Both the position numbers and the translations under genes were made by a program. This document shows positions 8,960 through 18,410 of a DNA stretch of 64,000 nucleotides, piece after piece. Position 1 is the stretch's first letter. The number at the start of each line of letters is the position of its first letter. The stretch spans positions 62,001 through 126,000 of the forward strand of contig CACIWZ010000003.1 in assembly GCA_902590505.1 (NCBI GenBank). The letters are read 5' to 3'. Below the pieces are notes generated by a model. It worked only from the letters and a program-made list of their open reading frames with translations, had not been told where the DNA came from and made no database searches. This stretch comes from an uncultured Pelagibacteraceae bacterium. GTDB lineage: Bacteria > Pseudomonadota > Alphaproteobacteria > Pelagibacterales > Pelagibacteraceae.

Positions 8960-10198
8960 ATGTCATCTAAAGTAAAAAAAAATATTTTAAAATTAAAAGA
9001 GTCCTCAACTTTAGCGATCAACGAAAAATCAAAAGAATTGATTAAGTCTGGTAAAAAAATTTACAGATTTGGTTTTGGCCAATCACCGTTTCAAATTCCA
9101 GAAAAAGTTGTTGATACGCTAAAACTTAATGCTCATAAAAAAGAGTACTTACCTATACAAGGTTTACCCGAATTAAGAGAGAAAATTTCTAATCATTTAT
9201 TTAAAAATACAGGCGTAAGATATTCAAAAGAAAATATCCTGATTACTCCTGGATCTAAAGAAGCTATGTTGTTAATGCACGTTACATTTAACGGAGAAAT
9301 TTTAACTCCAGCCCCAAGCTGGGTGTCTTATGAACCACAAGCACAAATAGGTTCTAATAAAGTTCATTGGCTAGAAACATCTAGAGAGAACAACTGGTTT
9401 CCAACAGCAATTGAACTTGAAAAAAAATTAAAGAAAATTGGAAAAAATAAAAATATTATTTTTATTTTAAACTCACCGAATAACCCTTCTGGTGCAATCT
9501 GTAAAAATTTGAAAGAATTAGCTCAAGTAGCTAAAAAATATAAACTAATAATTTTATCAGATGAAATATATACAGATCTCTCATTTGATAATAGGTACAA
9601 ATCTATTTCCGAATTTTACCCAAAAGCCACATTCATTAGTGGTGGATTAAGCAAATGGTGTGGTGCAGGAGGTTGGAGACTTGGGTTTTTAGCAGTCCCT
9701 AATGAATCAAAACAATTTATGAATAGTTTAAAATCATTAGCAAGTGAGTCATATTCGACTGTAAATACACCTACCCAATTTGCTGCGGTCGAAGCTTATA
9801 AAGGTGACTATGAGCAGTACAAACTCAAAGTAAGATCTATACTTAATTCAGTTGGAAACTATGTTTATAATAATCTTAAATCAAATAAAGTTATAATAAA
9901 TCCACCTCAAGGGGCTTTTTATTTGATGCCTGAATTTAAAAATAAAAAATTTAAAACTTCTTCAAAATTATGTGAAGTAATTTTAAACGAGACTGGAGTT
10001 GCTATGTTACCAGGCTCAGATTTTGGTTTTAAACCTGATAAAATGTTAACAAGATTGAGTTATACAGATTTTGATGGAACTCAATTCTTTAAAAATGTTA
10101 AAGATTATAAAACTATTAGTGATGAAATGGTCAGGAAGTATGCCCCAAATGTAGTTGAAGGCACTACTAAGCTCTCAAATTGGGCCAAAAATTTATAA
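8960..10198 (+). CDS. Class I/II pyridoxal-phosphate aminotransferase
   Basis: NSPNNPSGAI, SDEIYTDLSF, SGGLSKWCGAGGWRLGF (PLP lysine region). Confidence 0.9.
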   Translation: MSSKVKKNILKLKESSTLAINEKSKELIKSGKKIYRFGFGQSPFQIPEKVVDTLKLNAHKKEYLPIQGLPELREKISNHLFKNTGVRYSKENILITPGSKEAMLLMHVTFNGEILTPAPSWVSYEPQAQIGSNKVHWLETSRENNWFPTAIELEKKLKKIGKNKNIIFILNSPNNPSGAICKNLKELAQVAKKYKLIILSDEIYTDLSFDNRYKSISEFYPKATFISGGLSKWCGAGGWRLGFLAVPNESKQFMNSLKSLASESYSTVNTPTQFAAVEAYKGDYEQYKLKVRSILNSVGNYVYNNLKSNKVIINPPQGAFYLMPEFKNKKFKTSSKLCEVILNETGVAMLPGSDFGFKPDKMLTRLSYTDFDGTQFFKNVKDYKTISDEMVRKYAPNVVEGTTKLSNWAKNL

Positions 10199-10261
10199 GA
10201 ATCTCTTTGACCTCAATTAAATATCGTAGTTAAATTAATTATAAATAAAAGAGGAGTACAC

Positions 10262-11266
10262 ATGAAAAAAATGATGTCATTGATTTCAGCGGTATTAGTA
10301 ATGTTTGCTTTTTCAAGCCCCATTACATCAATCGCTAAATCAGCAGAGTTCTTTACTATAGGAACAGGCGGACCTACTGGAGTTTATTTCCAAACGGGTA
10401 ACGCTATATGTAAAATGTTACACAAATCAGCAATTAGTGCTGATCATGGTAGAAAGAAAGGTACAGCTAAAGCTTATAGATGTACTGCGCCTTCAACAGG
10501 TGGTTCTAACTACAATATTGGACAAATCAAAGATGGTGAGTTTCAATTTGGTGTTGCTCAGTCAGACTGGCAGTATCATGCTTACAATGGTTCAAGCAAA
10601 TGGGAGGGAAAACAGTTTAGCGATTTAAGAGCTGTATTTTCAGTCCACAATGAACCTTTTCAAATTTGGGCAAGTAAAAAATCTGGAATTAAAAATTTCA
10701 AAGGCCTAAAAGGAAAAACAGTAAACATCGGTAACCCAGGTTCTGGTCAAAGAGGAACTATGGAAGAATTAATGAAAGCTATGGGAGCAGATATGAGTAT
10801 GTTCAAAGCGACGACAGAACTTACTTCTTCTGAACAAGTAAAAGCTCTTTGTGACGGTAAAATAGATGCATTTGGTTATTCAGTAGGATTTCCAAATGGT
10901 GCTATGGAGCAAGCAGCTACTTGCAAAGCAAAAGCTAGCCCAATTAATTTAACTGGTGCACCAGTTCAAGGTTTAATTGATGGCGCAGACTATTATGCTA
11001 AAGCAGTTATTCCAAAAGGAACTTACTCAAACCAGAAAAAAGATGCTACAACATTTGGTGTAAAAGCTACTGTTGTAACAAGTGCTAATGTTTCTGAAGA
11101 GCTTGTATACTTAGTAACAAAAGCGGTAATGGAAAACTTTGATGATTTCAGAGCTCAACACCCTGCTTTTGGACCACTGGAAAAGAAAAACATGATAGCT
11201 GATGGATTATCAGCTCCGTTACATCCAGGTGCAATTAAGTACTACAAAGAAGCTGGATTAATGTAA
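10262..11266 (+). CDS. TAXI family TRAP transporter solute-binding protein
   Basis: Signal peptide then FTIGTGGPTGVYFQTGNAIC; adjacent to fused TRAP permease. Confidence 0.9.
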   Translation: MKKMMSLISAVLVMFAFSSPITSIAKSAEFFTIGTGGPTGVYFQTGNAICKMLHKSAISADHGRKKGTAKAYRCTAPSTGGSNYNIGQIKDGEFQFGVAQSDWQYHAYNGSSKWEGKQFSDLRAVFSVHNEPFQIWASKKSGIKNFKGLKGKTVNIGNPGSGQRGTMEELMKAMGADMSMFKATTELTSSEQVKALCDGKIDAFGYSVGFPNGAMEQAATCKAKASPINLTGAPVQGLIDGADYYAKAVIPKGTYSNQKKDATTFGVKATVVTSANVSEELVYLVTKAVMENFDDFRAQHPAFGPLEKKNMIADGLSAPLHPGAIKYYKEAGLM

Positions 11267-11287
11267 TTCAACTTTATAGTTAAATTA

Positions 11288-11320
11288 AAAAAGGCCCAAT
11301 ATTTTTTGGGCCTTTTTTTT
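11288..11320 (+). terminator. Rho-independent terminator
   Basis: AAAAGGCCCAATATTTTTTGGGCCTTTTTTTT hairpin plus U tract. Confidence 0.88.
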
Positions 11321-11343
11321 TAGAATAAGGTATCTTAGCTAAA

Positions 11344-13680
11344 ATGAATCAAAACATTCAAAGTAAGATAAAAGATAAAATACAAGAAGATATTTCTCCA
11401 ACTCGAAATTTATCAGGCATTCATTTAAAAATAGTTTTTGGAATTGCTATTCTTTGGACATTTTTTCAACTTTGGTATGCCTCTCCATTTCCTTTTTGGT
11501 TTAATTTTGGAATGTTCAAAGGTTTACCCGCAAGAGCTATTCACTTAGGTTTCGCTTTAACTTTAGCTTTTTTAATTTTTCCAGCAGTTAGAGGTAAAAA
11601 GATATCAGTAATTGATATTATCATTAGTATTACCGGGGCATTGAGTTGCTTATATATTTATTTTTTCTATGACGATTTAGTAAATAGAGGTGGTATTCTT
11701 TTAGTAAAAGAAATATTTGGTTTTAAAGTTCCAGTTGAACTTATAATTGGGGCCATAGGTATAGTAATTTTATTAGAAGCAACTAGACGAGCCATAGGCT
11801 TACCTTTAGTTATCATTGCAGTCTGTTTTCTCTTATTTTCTTATTTTGGAAAATATGCTCCTGATATTATTTCTCACGGCGGACTTTCTGTTAAAAGGTT
11901 AGTAGGATTTCAATGGTTTGATCAAGAAGCAATTTTTGGAATACCAATTGGAGTTTCAGTAGATTTTATATTTTTGTTTGTACTCTTTGGAGCTTTATTA
12001 GAAACCGCTGGTGGTGGAAAGTATTTTTTAGATTTAGCTTTTGCGATGGTTGGAAAAATGCGAGGAGGTCCAGCTAAAGCTGCAATATTAGGATCTGGAA
12101 TGACTGGTATGATTTCAGGTTCCTCAATTGCAAATACTGTGACAACAGGAACTTTTACGATTCCAATAATGAAAAAAACAGGTTTCTCTCAAGAAAAAGC
12201 AGGAGCTATTGAAGTTTCTTCATCTGTTAACGGACAAATAATGCCTCCGGTTATGGGAGCAGCTGCGTTTGTTATGGCAAGTTTTATAGGTGTTACTTAT
12301 TTTGAAGTCGTAAAACATGCTTTTTTACCAGCTATCATTTCATACATCGCTTTATTTTATATCTCTCATTTAGAAGCCCTTAAATTAGGATTAAAAGGAA
12401 TGGATGATGCTGATGTACCTCACTTAAAGAAAACTTTTTTGTCTGGTTTACATTTTTTAATACCCATTTTTGTTTTGATTTTTTTACTTGTTTACATGAG
12501 ATATACAGCGGGCTTTTCCATCTTTTACGCAACGTTATCTTTAATATTAGTTAACTTAGTAAGCCGTATTATCAAAAATCCAGATTTTAAAACTGGTTTA
12601 ATTGATTGGTACAATCAAACTATTGTTGGTCTACAAAAAGGTGCAATTAATATGGTAGGGGTAGGGATTGCAATCGCCACAGCAGGGATAATTGTTGGTG
12701 CAGTTGGATCTACAGGTCTAAGTACAAATTTAATCATAGTGATTGAGACAATTGCAAGAGACAATGTAATTATATTAATTTTATTAACTATTATACTTTG
12801 CTTGTTACTTGGTATGGGTCTTCCTACAACTGCAAACTATGTAGTAGTGGCTTCTCTAATGGCTACAGTTTTAGTTGATGTTGGAAATGCCTCTGGCTTT
12901 ATTTTTCCTTTAATTGCTGTTCACTTATTCGTATTTTATTTTGGATTGATGGCCGATGTAACACCCCCTGTTGGTTTAGCATCTTATGCAGCAGCTGCAA
13001 TTTCTGGTGGCGATCCTTTAAGAACAGGACTTCAAGCTATTTGGTATAGTTTAAGAACTGGAATTTTACCAATAGTCTTTTTGTTTAATCACGAGCTACT
13101 ATTAATAGGGGTAGATAGTATCTGGCAAGCTTTATTAGTTATAGTAACTTCATTGATTGGAATTTTAGTTTTTACTGCTGCTACACAACAATGGTTTATA
13201 AATAGATTAAGATGGTATGAGATCATAGCGTTTTTAATAATATCTTTATCTTTTTTAGCTCCAGATTATGTTTTAGGTAAATTCTATCCTAAATTTAATG
13301 AGCAAAAACTTTCGGCAGAAAGTATTCAAAATTTATCTTTTGACCCATCAAAAGAAGTTCATATAAAAGTTACACGAATTACTGAGTATGGTGAAAGATA
13401 TAAACTATTTGTTATTGATAAAGGGAAATTTGAAAATAATTATAACCTTGAAGAATATGGCGTAACATTAGTCGATCAGAATGATCAATTAACCGTTGAT
13501 AAGTTAAATTGGAAAGGGGAAGCAAAAAAATCTGGTATTCAAATGGGTGATATCATAAGTAATTTTAAAATTGAAAATCCAGAAAGACCAAATAAAGCAA
13601 TAGTATATCCTTTTGCATTATTATTTTTATTGGTTTTTGGATATTTAAATTATAGAAGCAAGTCTTCTCCAGCAACATAA
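11344..13680 (+). CDS. TRAP transporter fused permease with C-terminal DUF3394-like segment
   Basis: Large multi-TM protein; SGSSIANTVTTGTFTIPIMKKTGF, GMGLPTTANYVVVASL, DVTPPVGLASYAAAAIS. Confidence 0.92.
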   Translation: MNQNIQSKIKDKIQEDISPTRNLSGIHLKIVFGIAILWTFFQLWYASPFPFWFNFGMFKGLPARAIHLGFALTLAFLIFPAVRGKKISVIDIIISITGALSCLYIYFFYDDLVNRGGILLVKEIFGFKVPVELIIGAIGIVILLEATRRAIGLPLVIIAVCFLLFSYFGKYAPDIISHGGLSVKRLVGFQWFDQEAIFGIPIGVSVDFIFLFVLFGALLETAGGGKYFLDLAFAMVGKMRGGPAKAAILGSGMTGMISGSSIANTVTTGTFTIPIMKKTGFSQEKAGAIEVSSSVNGQIMPPVMGAAAFVMASFIGVTYFEVVKHAFLPAIISYIALFYISHLEALKLGLKGMDDADVPHLKKTFLSGLHFLIPIFVLIFLLVYMRYTAGFSIFYATLSLILVNLVSRIIKNPDFKTGLIDWYNQTIVGLQKGAINMVGVGIAIATAGIIVGAVGSTGLSTNLIIVIETIARDNVIILILLTIILCLLLGMGLPTTANYVVVASLMATVLVDVGNASGFIFPLIAVHLFVFYFGLMADVTPPVGLASYAAAAISGGDPLRTGLQAIWYSLRTGILPIVFLFNHELLLIGVDSIWQALLVIVTSLIGILVFTAATQQWFINRLRWYEIIAFLIISLSFLAPDYVLGKFYPKFNEQKLSAESIQNLSFDPSKEVHIKVTRITEYGERYKLFVIDKGKFENNYNLEEYGVTLVDQNDQLTVDKLNWKGEAKKSGIQMGDIISNFKIENPERPNKAIVYPFALLFLLVFGYLNYRSKSSPAT

Positions 13681-13721
13681 GAGCGCAGTGCTTTTATCTA
13701 AAAATCTATTTAAATAATTAA

Positions 13722-14420
13722 ATGAGAATTTTTTTAAAAGCTTTCATTTTTAGTGTATTTTTAAATTCGATTAGTTTTGCTGAAGTTAATTTTCAGCAAA
13801 AAAAATTTTATTACGAAAACCTCGTCAAAAATTGGTCTAAAATATTTCCAGACAGTAACAGGAATGCTGCAGGCCCAAGGTTTTTCAAGTATTTAATAGA
13901 TCAAGACTTAACTTATGAAGAGTTTAAAGAATATAATAAATTTTATTGCCCTGTTTCAGGTTCTTTAATAAATCCAGGAGAAAAACCTGATTATATCTAT
14001 GTTAAGGAGTTAAGAACACAAAAAAATATTTGTGGTGAGCTTTATAGATGTTGTTGGCCTTGTTCCTGTGATCTAATGAATTATACAAAAGTTAAAAAAA
14101 TTAAACACAAGTTTAAAGACGGTCTTAAAAAAATTGATGTTTTACTAATTAATAATCCTTGTTCAAAAAAAGATTTTCCTGCGGAAGTAAATAGAAATTA
14201 TTTTTGTAAAAATCAAAGACTAAATGATGACGAAGTATTTGTCGTCGACGGTAAGCTTGTGATAGGTCTTTTCTATGAAGCCAAAAAATGTCAAAAAGCT
14301 GATATCAAAAAGATAGAGGCCAATGAAATTACAGGTAGATTTTGTGCTTTTAAAAATGATATTCCGTTAGAAGAAATGAATATTGGTATGGGTGATATTT
14401 TTATTAGGATGGCGAGATAA
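13722..14420 (+). CDS. Secreted Cys-rich protein of unknown function
   Basis: N-terminal signal peptide MRIFLKAFIFSVFLNSISFAE; GELYRCCWPCSCDLMNYTKV cysteine cluster. Confidence 0.65.
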   Translation: MRIFLKAFIFSVFLNSISFAEVNFQQKKFYYENLVKNWSKIFPDSNRNAAGPRFFKYLIDQDLTYEEFKEYNKFYCPVSGSLINPGEKPDYIYVKELRTQKNICGELYRCCWPCSCDLMNYTKVKKIKHKFKDGLKKIDVLLINNPCSKKDFPAEVNRNYFCKNQRLNDDEVFVVDGKLVIGLFYEAKKCQKADIKKIEANEITGRFCAFKNDIPLEEMNIGMGDIFIRMAR

Positions 14421-15858
14421 TCATTTTACTTTGTTTAAAAATATAAGTCTTCCCTGTTTCTTTTATTTTATAATTATTTGTTTTCCCATTTGTCCATTTA
14501 ATTTGTACTTCAAAGTCTTTCTCACCATTTCTAATTCCATAATGGGCAACAGGCTCCATTTGGCATAGATATCCTGAACCAGAGTCTATTGTTTTAGAAT
14601 GTTTTCTTAAATTGGATGTTAGTGTCACTGTTGCACCTCTAGCTGGAGCTCCATTTTTATTCAAAGCTTTTATTCTTAAATAATTCTTATCTTTTTTTAC
14701 ATTTGCTTTGTAAAGTGTAAGTATTTGATTTCCTGTTTCTCCGTGGGCAATCAATAATTCTAAAATTCCGTCTTTATCAATGTCTGCTACAGCAGCACCA
14801 GTTCCAAGACCATTTGCTTCAGAGTTAGAAGTGATATCTATTTCCTCTAATTTTCCATTTTCCTTAATTTTGAATAATTTATTTGCTTCGCCGATATTAT
14901 TAAGAAATATTTCATCATATCCATCATTATCAAAATCAGCTGAGATAACCGTTCGAATTTTAGATGGCCTTTTAAAATTGCTATCGGCAATGTCTTTAAA
15001 AGAGTTTTCTTTCTTTATAAAAATACGGTGCTCTCCATCCCAATTTCCACTAACAATATCTAATTGACCTCTGTACAAAATATCACTTAACGCAGTTCCT
15101 CTTCCATTTTCATAAGGGTCTAAAACATTGTATCCTGATGCCACATCATAAAAAACACCATCAACATTCTTGTATAAAAAATTTACTCCTCTTTCATTAG
15201 CTGCGAAAATATCAATATTGTTTGATAATATATGTCCAGCAACGACTGCTCTTCCCCCAGTAACTTTATCCAAGCCAAACTCTGCTGCCCTATCTTTTAT
15301 TTTTCCCTTAAACTTTTCATAAAATCTTGTTGGACCTCCATAATTAGCAACATAAATACCATATTTTCCATTTCCGTTTCTATCAACACAAACAACGGAA
15401 CGACCAGCTGTAAAGTTTAAATCTATTTGATTCTTCTTTTGTTCAAAAAGATCAAAAAATTTTGTATTTTTTAAATCTATTAATCGGTCGGAATATTTTT
15501 TTTCACCACTATAAGTATCAGTATTTAAAAAATAAATCTCTTCGTATCCATCAGAATCAATATCGCAAGCAGCTACACCAATAGTAAAACTTCTTTTATC
15601 TGCAAACTTAGTATCATTTACAATATTTATTAGTTTATTATTTTTGTATGACAATGCTAAATTTTCACTTCCAAAACCAGCTACTATAAATTCATAAGTA
15701 CCGTCGTTATTAACATCAGCCACAGAAATACCATATCTAAGACTTTCGTAGTTGTTATCTATTAAATCTGTAATATTTTTAAAAAAATTCGCAGACGCAC
15801 TTTTAATTGAAATAAAAATAAATAAAATTGAAACGAAGACAGTTTTTGATTTCATCAA
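14404..15858 (-). CDS. FG-GAP/VCBS repeat protein with ASPIC/UnbV-like C-terminus
   Basis: Repeats such as VADVNNDGTYEFIV, ACDIDSDGYEEIYF, SADFDNDGYDEIFLNN, VADIDKDGILELLI; C-terminal GARVTLTS-like GAPARGATVTLTSN. Confidence 0.85.
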   Translation of the reverse strand: MMKSKTVFVSILFIFISIKSASANFFKNITDLIDNNYESLRYGISVADVNNDGTYEFIVAGFGSENLALSYKNNKLINIVNDTKFADKRSFTIGVAACDIDSDGYEEIYFLNTDTYSGEKKYSDRLIDLKNTKFFDLFEQKKNQIDLNFTAGRSVVCVDRNGNGKYGIYVANYGGPTRFYEKFKGKIKDRAAEFGLDKVTGGRAVVAGHILSNNIDIFAANERGVNFLYKNVDGVFYDVASGYNVLDPYENGRGTALSDILYRGQLDIVSGNWDGEHRIFIKKENSFKDIADSNFKRPSKIRTVISADFDNDGYDEIFLNNIGEANKLFKIKENGKLEEIDITSNSEANGLGTGAAVADIDKDGILELLIAHGETGNQILTLYKANVKKDKNYLRIKALNKNGAPARGATVTLTSNLRKHSKTIDSGSGYLCQMEPVAHYGIRNGEKDFEVQIKWTNGKTNNYKIKETGKTYIFKQSKMIISPS

Positions 15859-15861
15859 ATA

Positions 15862-16239
15862 CTATTGTAGTATTTTCCAAGTACCACTTGCAGAGGCAAC
15901 TATGTCGCTTGAATTTAAAATTTCACAAGAAATAAAAACCAGTGTTTTAGTTTTTTTTAATATTTTTACTTTTCCGGTAAGTTTATCACCAAGTTGGCCT
16001 ACAGAGATAAATTTCATATCTAAATTAATTGTTACACATCTCTTGTCGCCAGCAACTCTGTGAGCAGCAGTTCCCATACCAGTATCTGCTATAGTGGAAA
16101 GAAAACCACCATGTGCAATTTTACCAGTGTTTAAATGTATTTCTTTTACCTCTACTGTAAACTCATATTGAGTATCGCTAATTTTTTTTAGCTCTAACCC
16201 GCCAAGATGTTTCATAAACCCTTGATTAGACTCGTCCAT
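15862..16239 (-). CDS. PaaI/hotdog-fold thioesterase (start trimmed to MDESNQ)
   Basis: HLNTGKIAHGGFLSTIADTGMGTAAHRV hotdog motif. Confidence 0.85.
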   Translation of the reverse strand: MDESNQGFMKHLGGLELKKISDTQYEFTVEVKEIHLNTGKIAHGGFLSTIADTGMGTAAHRVAGDKRCVTINLDMKFISVGQLGDKLTGKVKILKKTKTLVFISCEILNSSDIVASASGTWKILQ

Positions 16240-17125
16240 ACTTTTTTTTATCATATAACGGAGCTAATTGTGAAAAAATAACTGCAAATAAAATAAGAAT
16301 TATTCCTATAATTTTAATTTCATTTAAAAACTGACTTAAAATAATCCATCCGAAAATTGAAGCGAATACACCTTCAAGCGAAAATATAATAGCTACAGGC
16401 GCTGGAGAAAGATTTTGTTGTCCGTAAATTTGAAGAAGAAAGGCTACTCCGCTCGAGAGAATTCCAGCGTATAACATCTCTTTTCCATCTAAAACCATAT
16501 TTGAAAATTTAACGCTTTCAAAAACAAAAGCTGGCATCAATGCAAATAAAGATGCAATTAAGCATTGAAGGCATGCAATAGTAATTGGATAATTAAATAT
16601 TCTCAAAAATCTTGAAATAAAAACAATGTGGAACGCCCAAAATAATGCATTAAAAACTGCAATACTATCTCCTATTCTTACTTGAATATTATCGAACTCG
16701 GTTAAAAGTATACCTCCAAATAAACAAATAATAATAGATAGCCAAACAGATTTATGAATATTTTTTGAAAAAAAATAGTAAGCAACAAATGGAACTAAAA
16801 CTACATAAAAAATTGTAAATACTGCTGTATTAGCTACATCTGTATAAAGTAGGGCATACTGCTGTAAAACATTACCCATTGAAAGAAGAAATCCAATTAG
16901 CAATAGATTTAAAATGTTAACTTTTTTAAAAATTATTGAACTAACCTTTTTATATTCGAAAATAAATAAAAATGGGAGTAGCGTAAGAAATCCAAGAAAA
17001 AGTCTGCCAAAAGTAAAAGTAAATGGTCCGTTATAATCCATTCCCATATCTTGAGCGACGAAAGCTGATCCCCAAATTAAAGAACAGCTAATAGCACAAA
17101 TAAGAGAGAAAACTTTTTTATTCAT
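16226..17125 (-). CDS. DMT/EamA family permease
   Basis: Ten TM-like segments; SLIWGSAFVAQDMGMDY and two EamA-like halves. Confidence 0.87.
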   Translation of the reverse strand: MNKKVFSLICAISCSLIWGSAFVAQDMGMDYNGPFTFTFGRLFLGFLTLLPFLFIFEYKKVSSIIFKKVNILNLLLIGFLLSMGNVLQQYALLYTDVANTAVFTIFYVVLVPFVAYYFFSKNIHKSVWLSIIICLFGGILLTEFDNIQVRIGDSIAVFNALFWAFHIVFISRFLRIFNYPITIACLQCLIASLFALMPAFVFESVKFSNMVLDGKEMLYAGILSSGVAFLLQIYGQQNLSPAPVAIIFSLEGVFASIFGWIILSQFLNEIKIIGIILILFAVIFSQLAPLYDKKKYGRV

Positions 17126-17148
17126 GCCTTGTACTATTTTATAATTGA

Positions 17149-18408
17149 TTAAACGGCAAGTTTAAAAGCGAAGTCCTTGCCAAGACATTTCCCTAGATAA
17201 ACGCAGAACCTAGCACCTTCCGCGCCATCAATTATTCTATGATCGTATGAGAGTGAAATAGGTAAAATTTTTCTTGAAACAAACTTGTCATTAACTTTTA
17301 CTAACCTGTCGAAACTTTTTCCAACCCCAAGTATTGCGACTTCAGGAGGATTTATAATTGGGGTAAAGAAAGTTCCTCCAATTCCACCCAAGCTTGATAT
17401 CGTCATCGACCCGCCAAAAAATTCCTTTTTATCAATTTTTAAATCTCTACACAGTCTACTTGTTTTCCTTAACGCGCTTCCGATTTCTTTTATACTCATT
17501 TGGTCAACATCTCTTATTTTGGGCACCATTAAACCATGAGGAGTATCTACTGCAAAACCAACATGAAAATATTTTTTATAAATGATTTTGTCATTAGCAC
17601 TATCAATTGAAGCATTAAAATTTGGAAATTTCTTCAAAGCACTGACAAGCGCTTTTGCTATAAAAGCAAGAGGTGTCACTTTTATTTTCTCACCAGTATA
17701 GTAATCATATAATGATGATCTAAATTGCTCCATTTCTGTTATATCAACTTCATCATGCTGTGTTACATGTGGAATTTCAGTCCAAGATCTTACTAAGTGA
17801 GGTCCAGATAATCTTTTAACTCTTGGTATATCTTTTAATTCGATTTCACCAAACTCTTCATGCGGATACTCTTCTTTATGGACTTTCTTTTCTATTTTTC
17901 CACCGCTGACTGTAACCTGAGATCTTACAAAATTTTTTACATCTTCCTCTGAAACTCTACCACCTCTTTGAGAACCAGGTATTTCAACTACATTGGCACC
18001 TAACTCTCTTGCAAATTTTCTAACTTTTGGACTAGCTGACTTACTACCTGATTGTAATGTAGGCGCTATAGGAATAATTTCTTTTAGTTTCTGAGGTTTG
18101 ATCTCTTTTATTTCTGTCTTTTCTACTTTTTTTTGCTCACTGACTTCTTCTTTTTTTTCCTCAGTAGCACTCTCTGCATTCAGACTAAGAATTAAGTCTC
18201 CCTTGTTAACTTTATCGCCTACTTTAATATTTATTTTTTCAATAACTCCTTCGTGAGTGGAAGGCACCTCAACGCTTGATTTGTCACTTTCCAATGTAAT
18301 TAGAGAATCATTTTTTTTTATTTGTTGACCCTCTTTGACTAGAACTTCAATAATCTCTACATCCTTGAAGTCACCCATATCTGGAACTAAAATTTTTGTA
18401 CTAGCCAT
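17149..18408 (-). CDS. aceF: Pyruvate dehydrogenase E2 (dihydrolipoamide acetyltransferase)
   Basis: Single N-terminal lipoyl domain (ITLESDKSSVEVPS), E3/E1-binding domain, catalytic SLSYDHRIIDGAEGARF. Confidence 0.92.
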   Translation of the reverse strand: MASTKILVPDMGDFKDVEIIEVLVKEGQQIKKNDSLITLESDKSSVEVPSTHEGVIEKINIKVGDKVNKGDLILSLNAESATEEKKEEVSEQKKVEKTEIKEIKPQKLKEIIPIAPTLQSGSKSASPKVRKFARELGANVVEIPGSQRGGRVSEEDVKNFVRSQVTVSGGKIEKKVHKEEYPHEEFGEIELKDIPRVKRLSGPHLVRSWTEIPHVTQHDEVDITEMEQFRSSLYDYYTGEKIKVTPLAFIAKALVSALKKFPNFNASIDSANDKIIYKKYFHVGFAVDTPHGLMVPKIRDVDQMSIKEIGSALRKTSRLCRDLKIDKKEFFGGSMTISSLGGIGGTFFTPIINPPEVAILGVGKSFDRLVKVNDKFVSRKILPISLSYDHRIIDGAEGARFCVYLGKCLGKDFAFKLAV

Positions 18409-18410
18409 AT

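Noticed and set aside
14780-15067. Plus-strand ORF opposite the FG-GAP gene
   Set aside because: Antisense to a well-supported CDS with clear domain repeats; no family resemblance.
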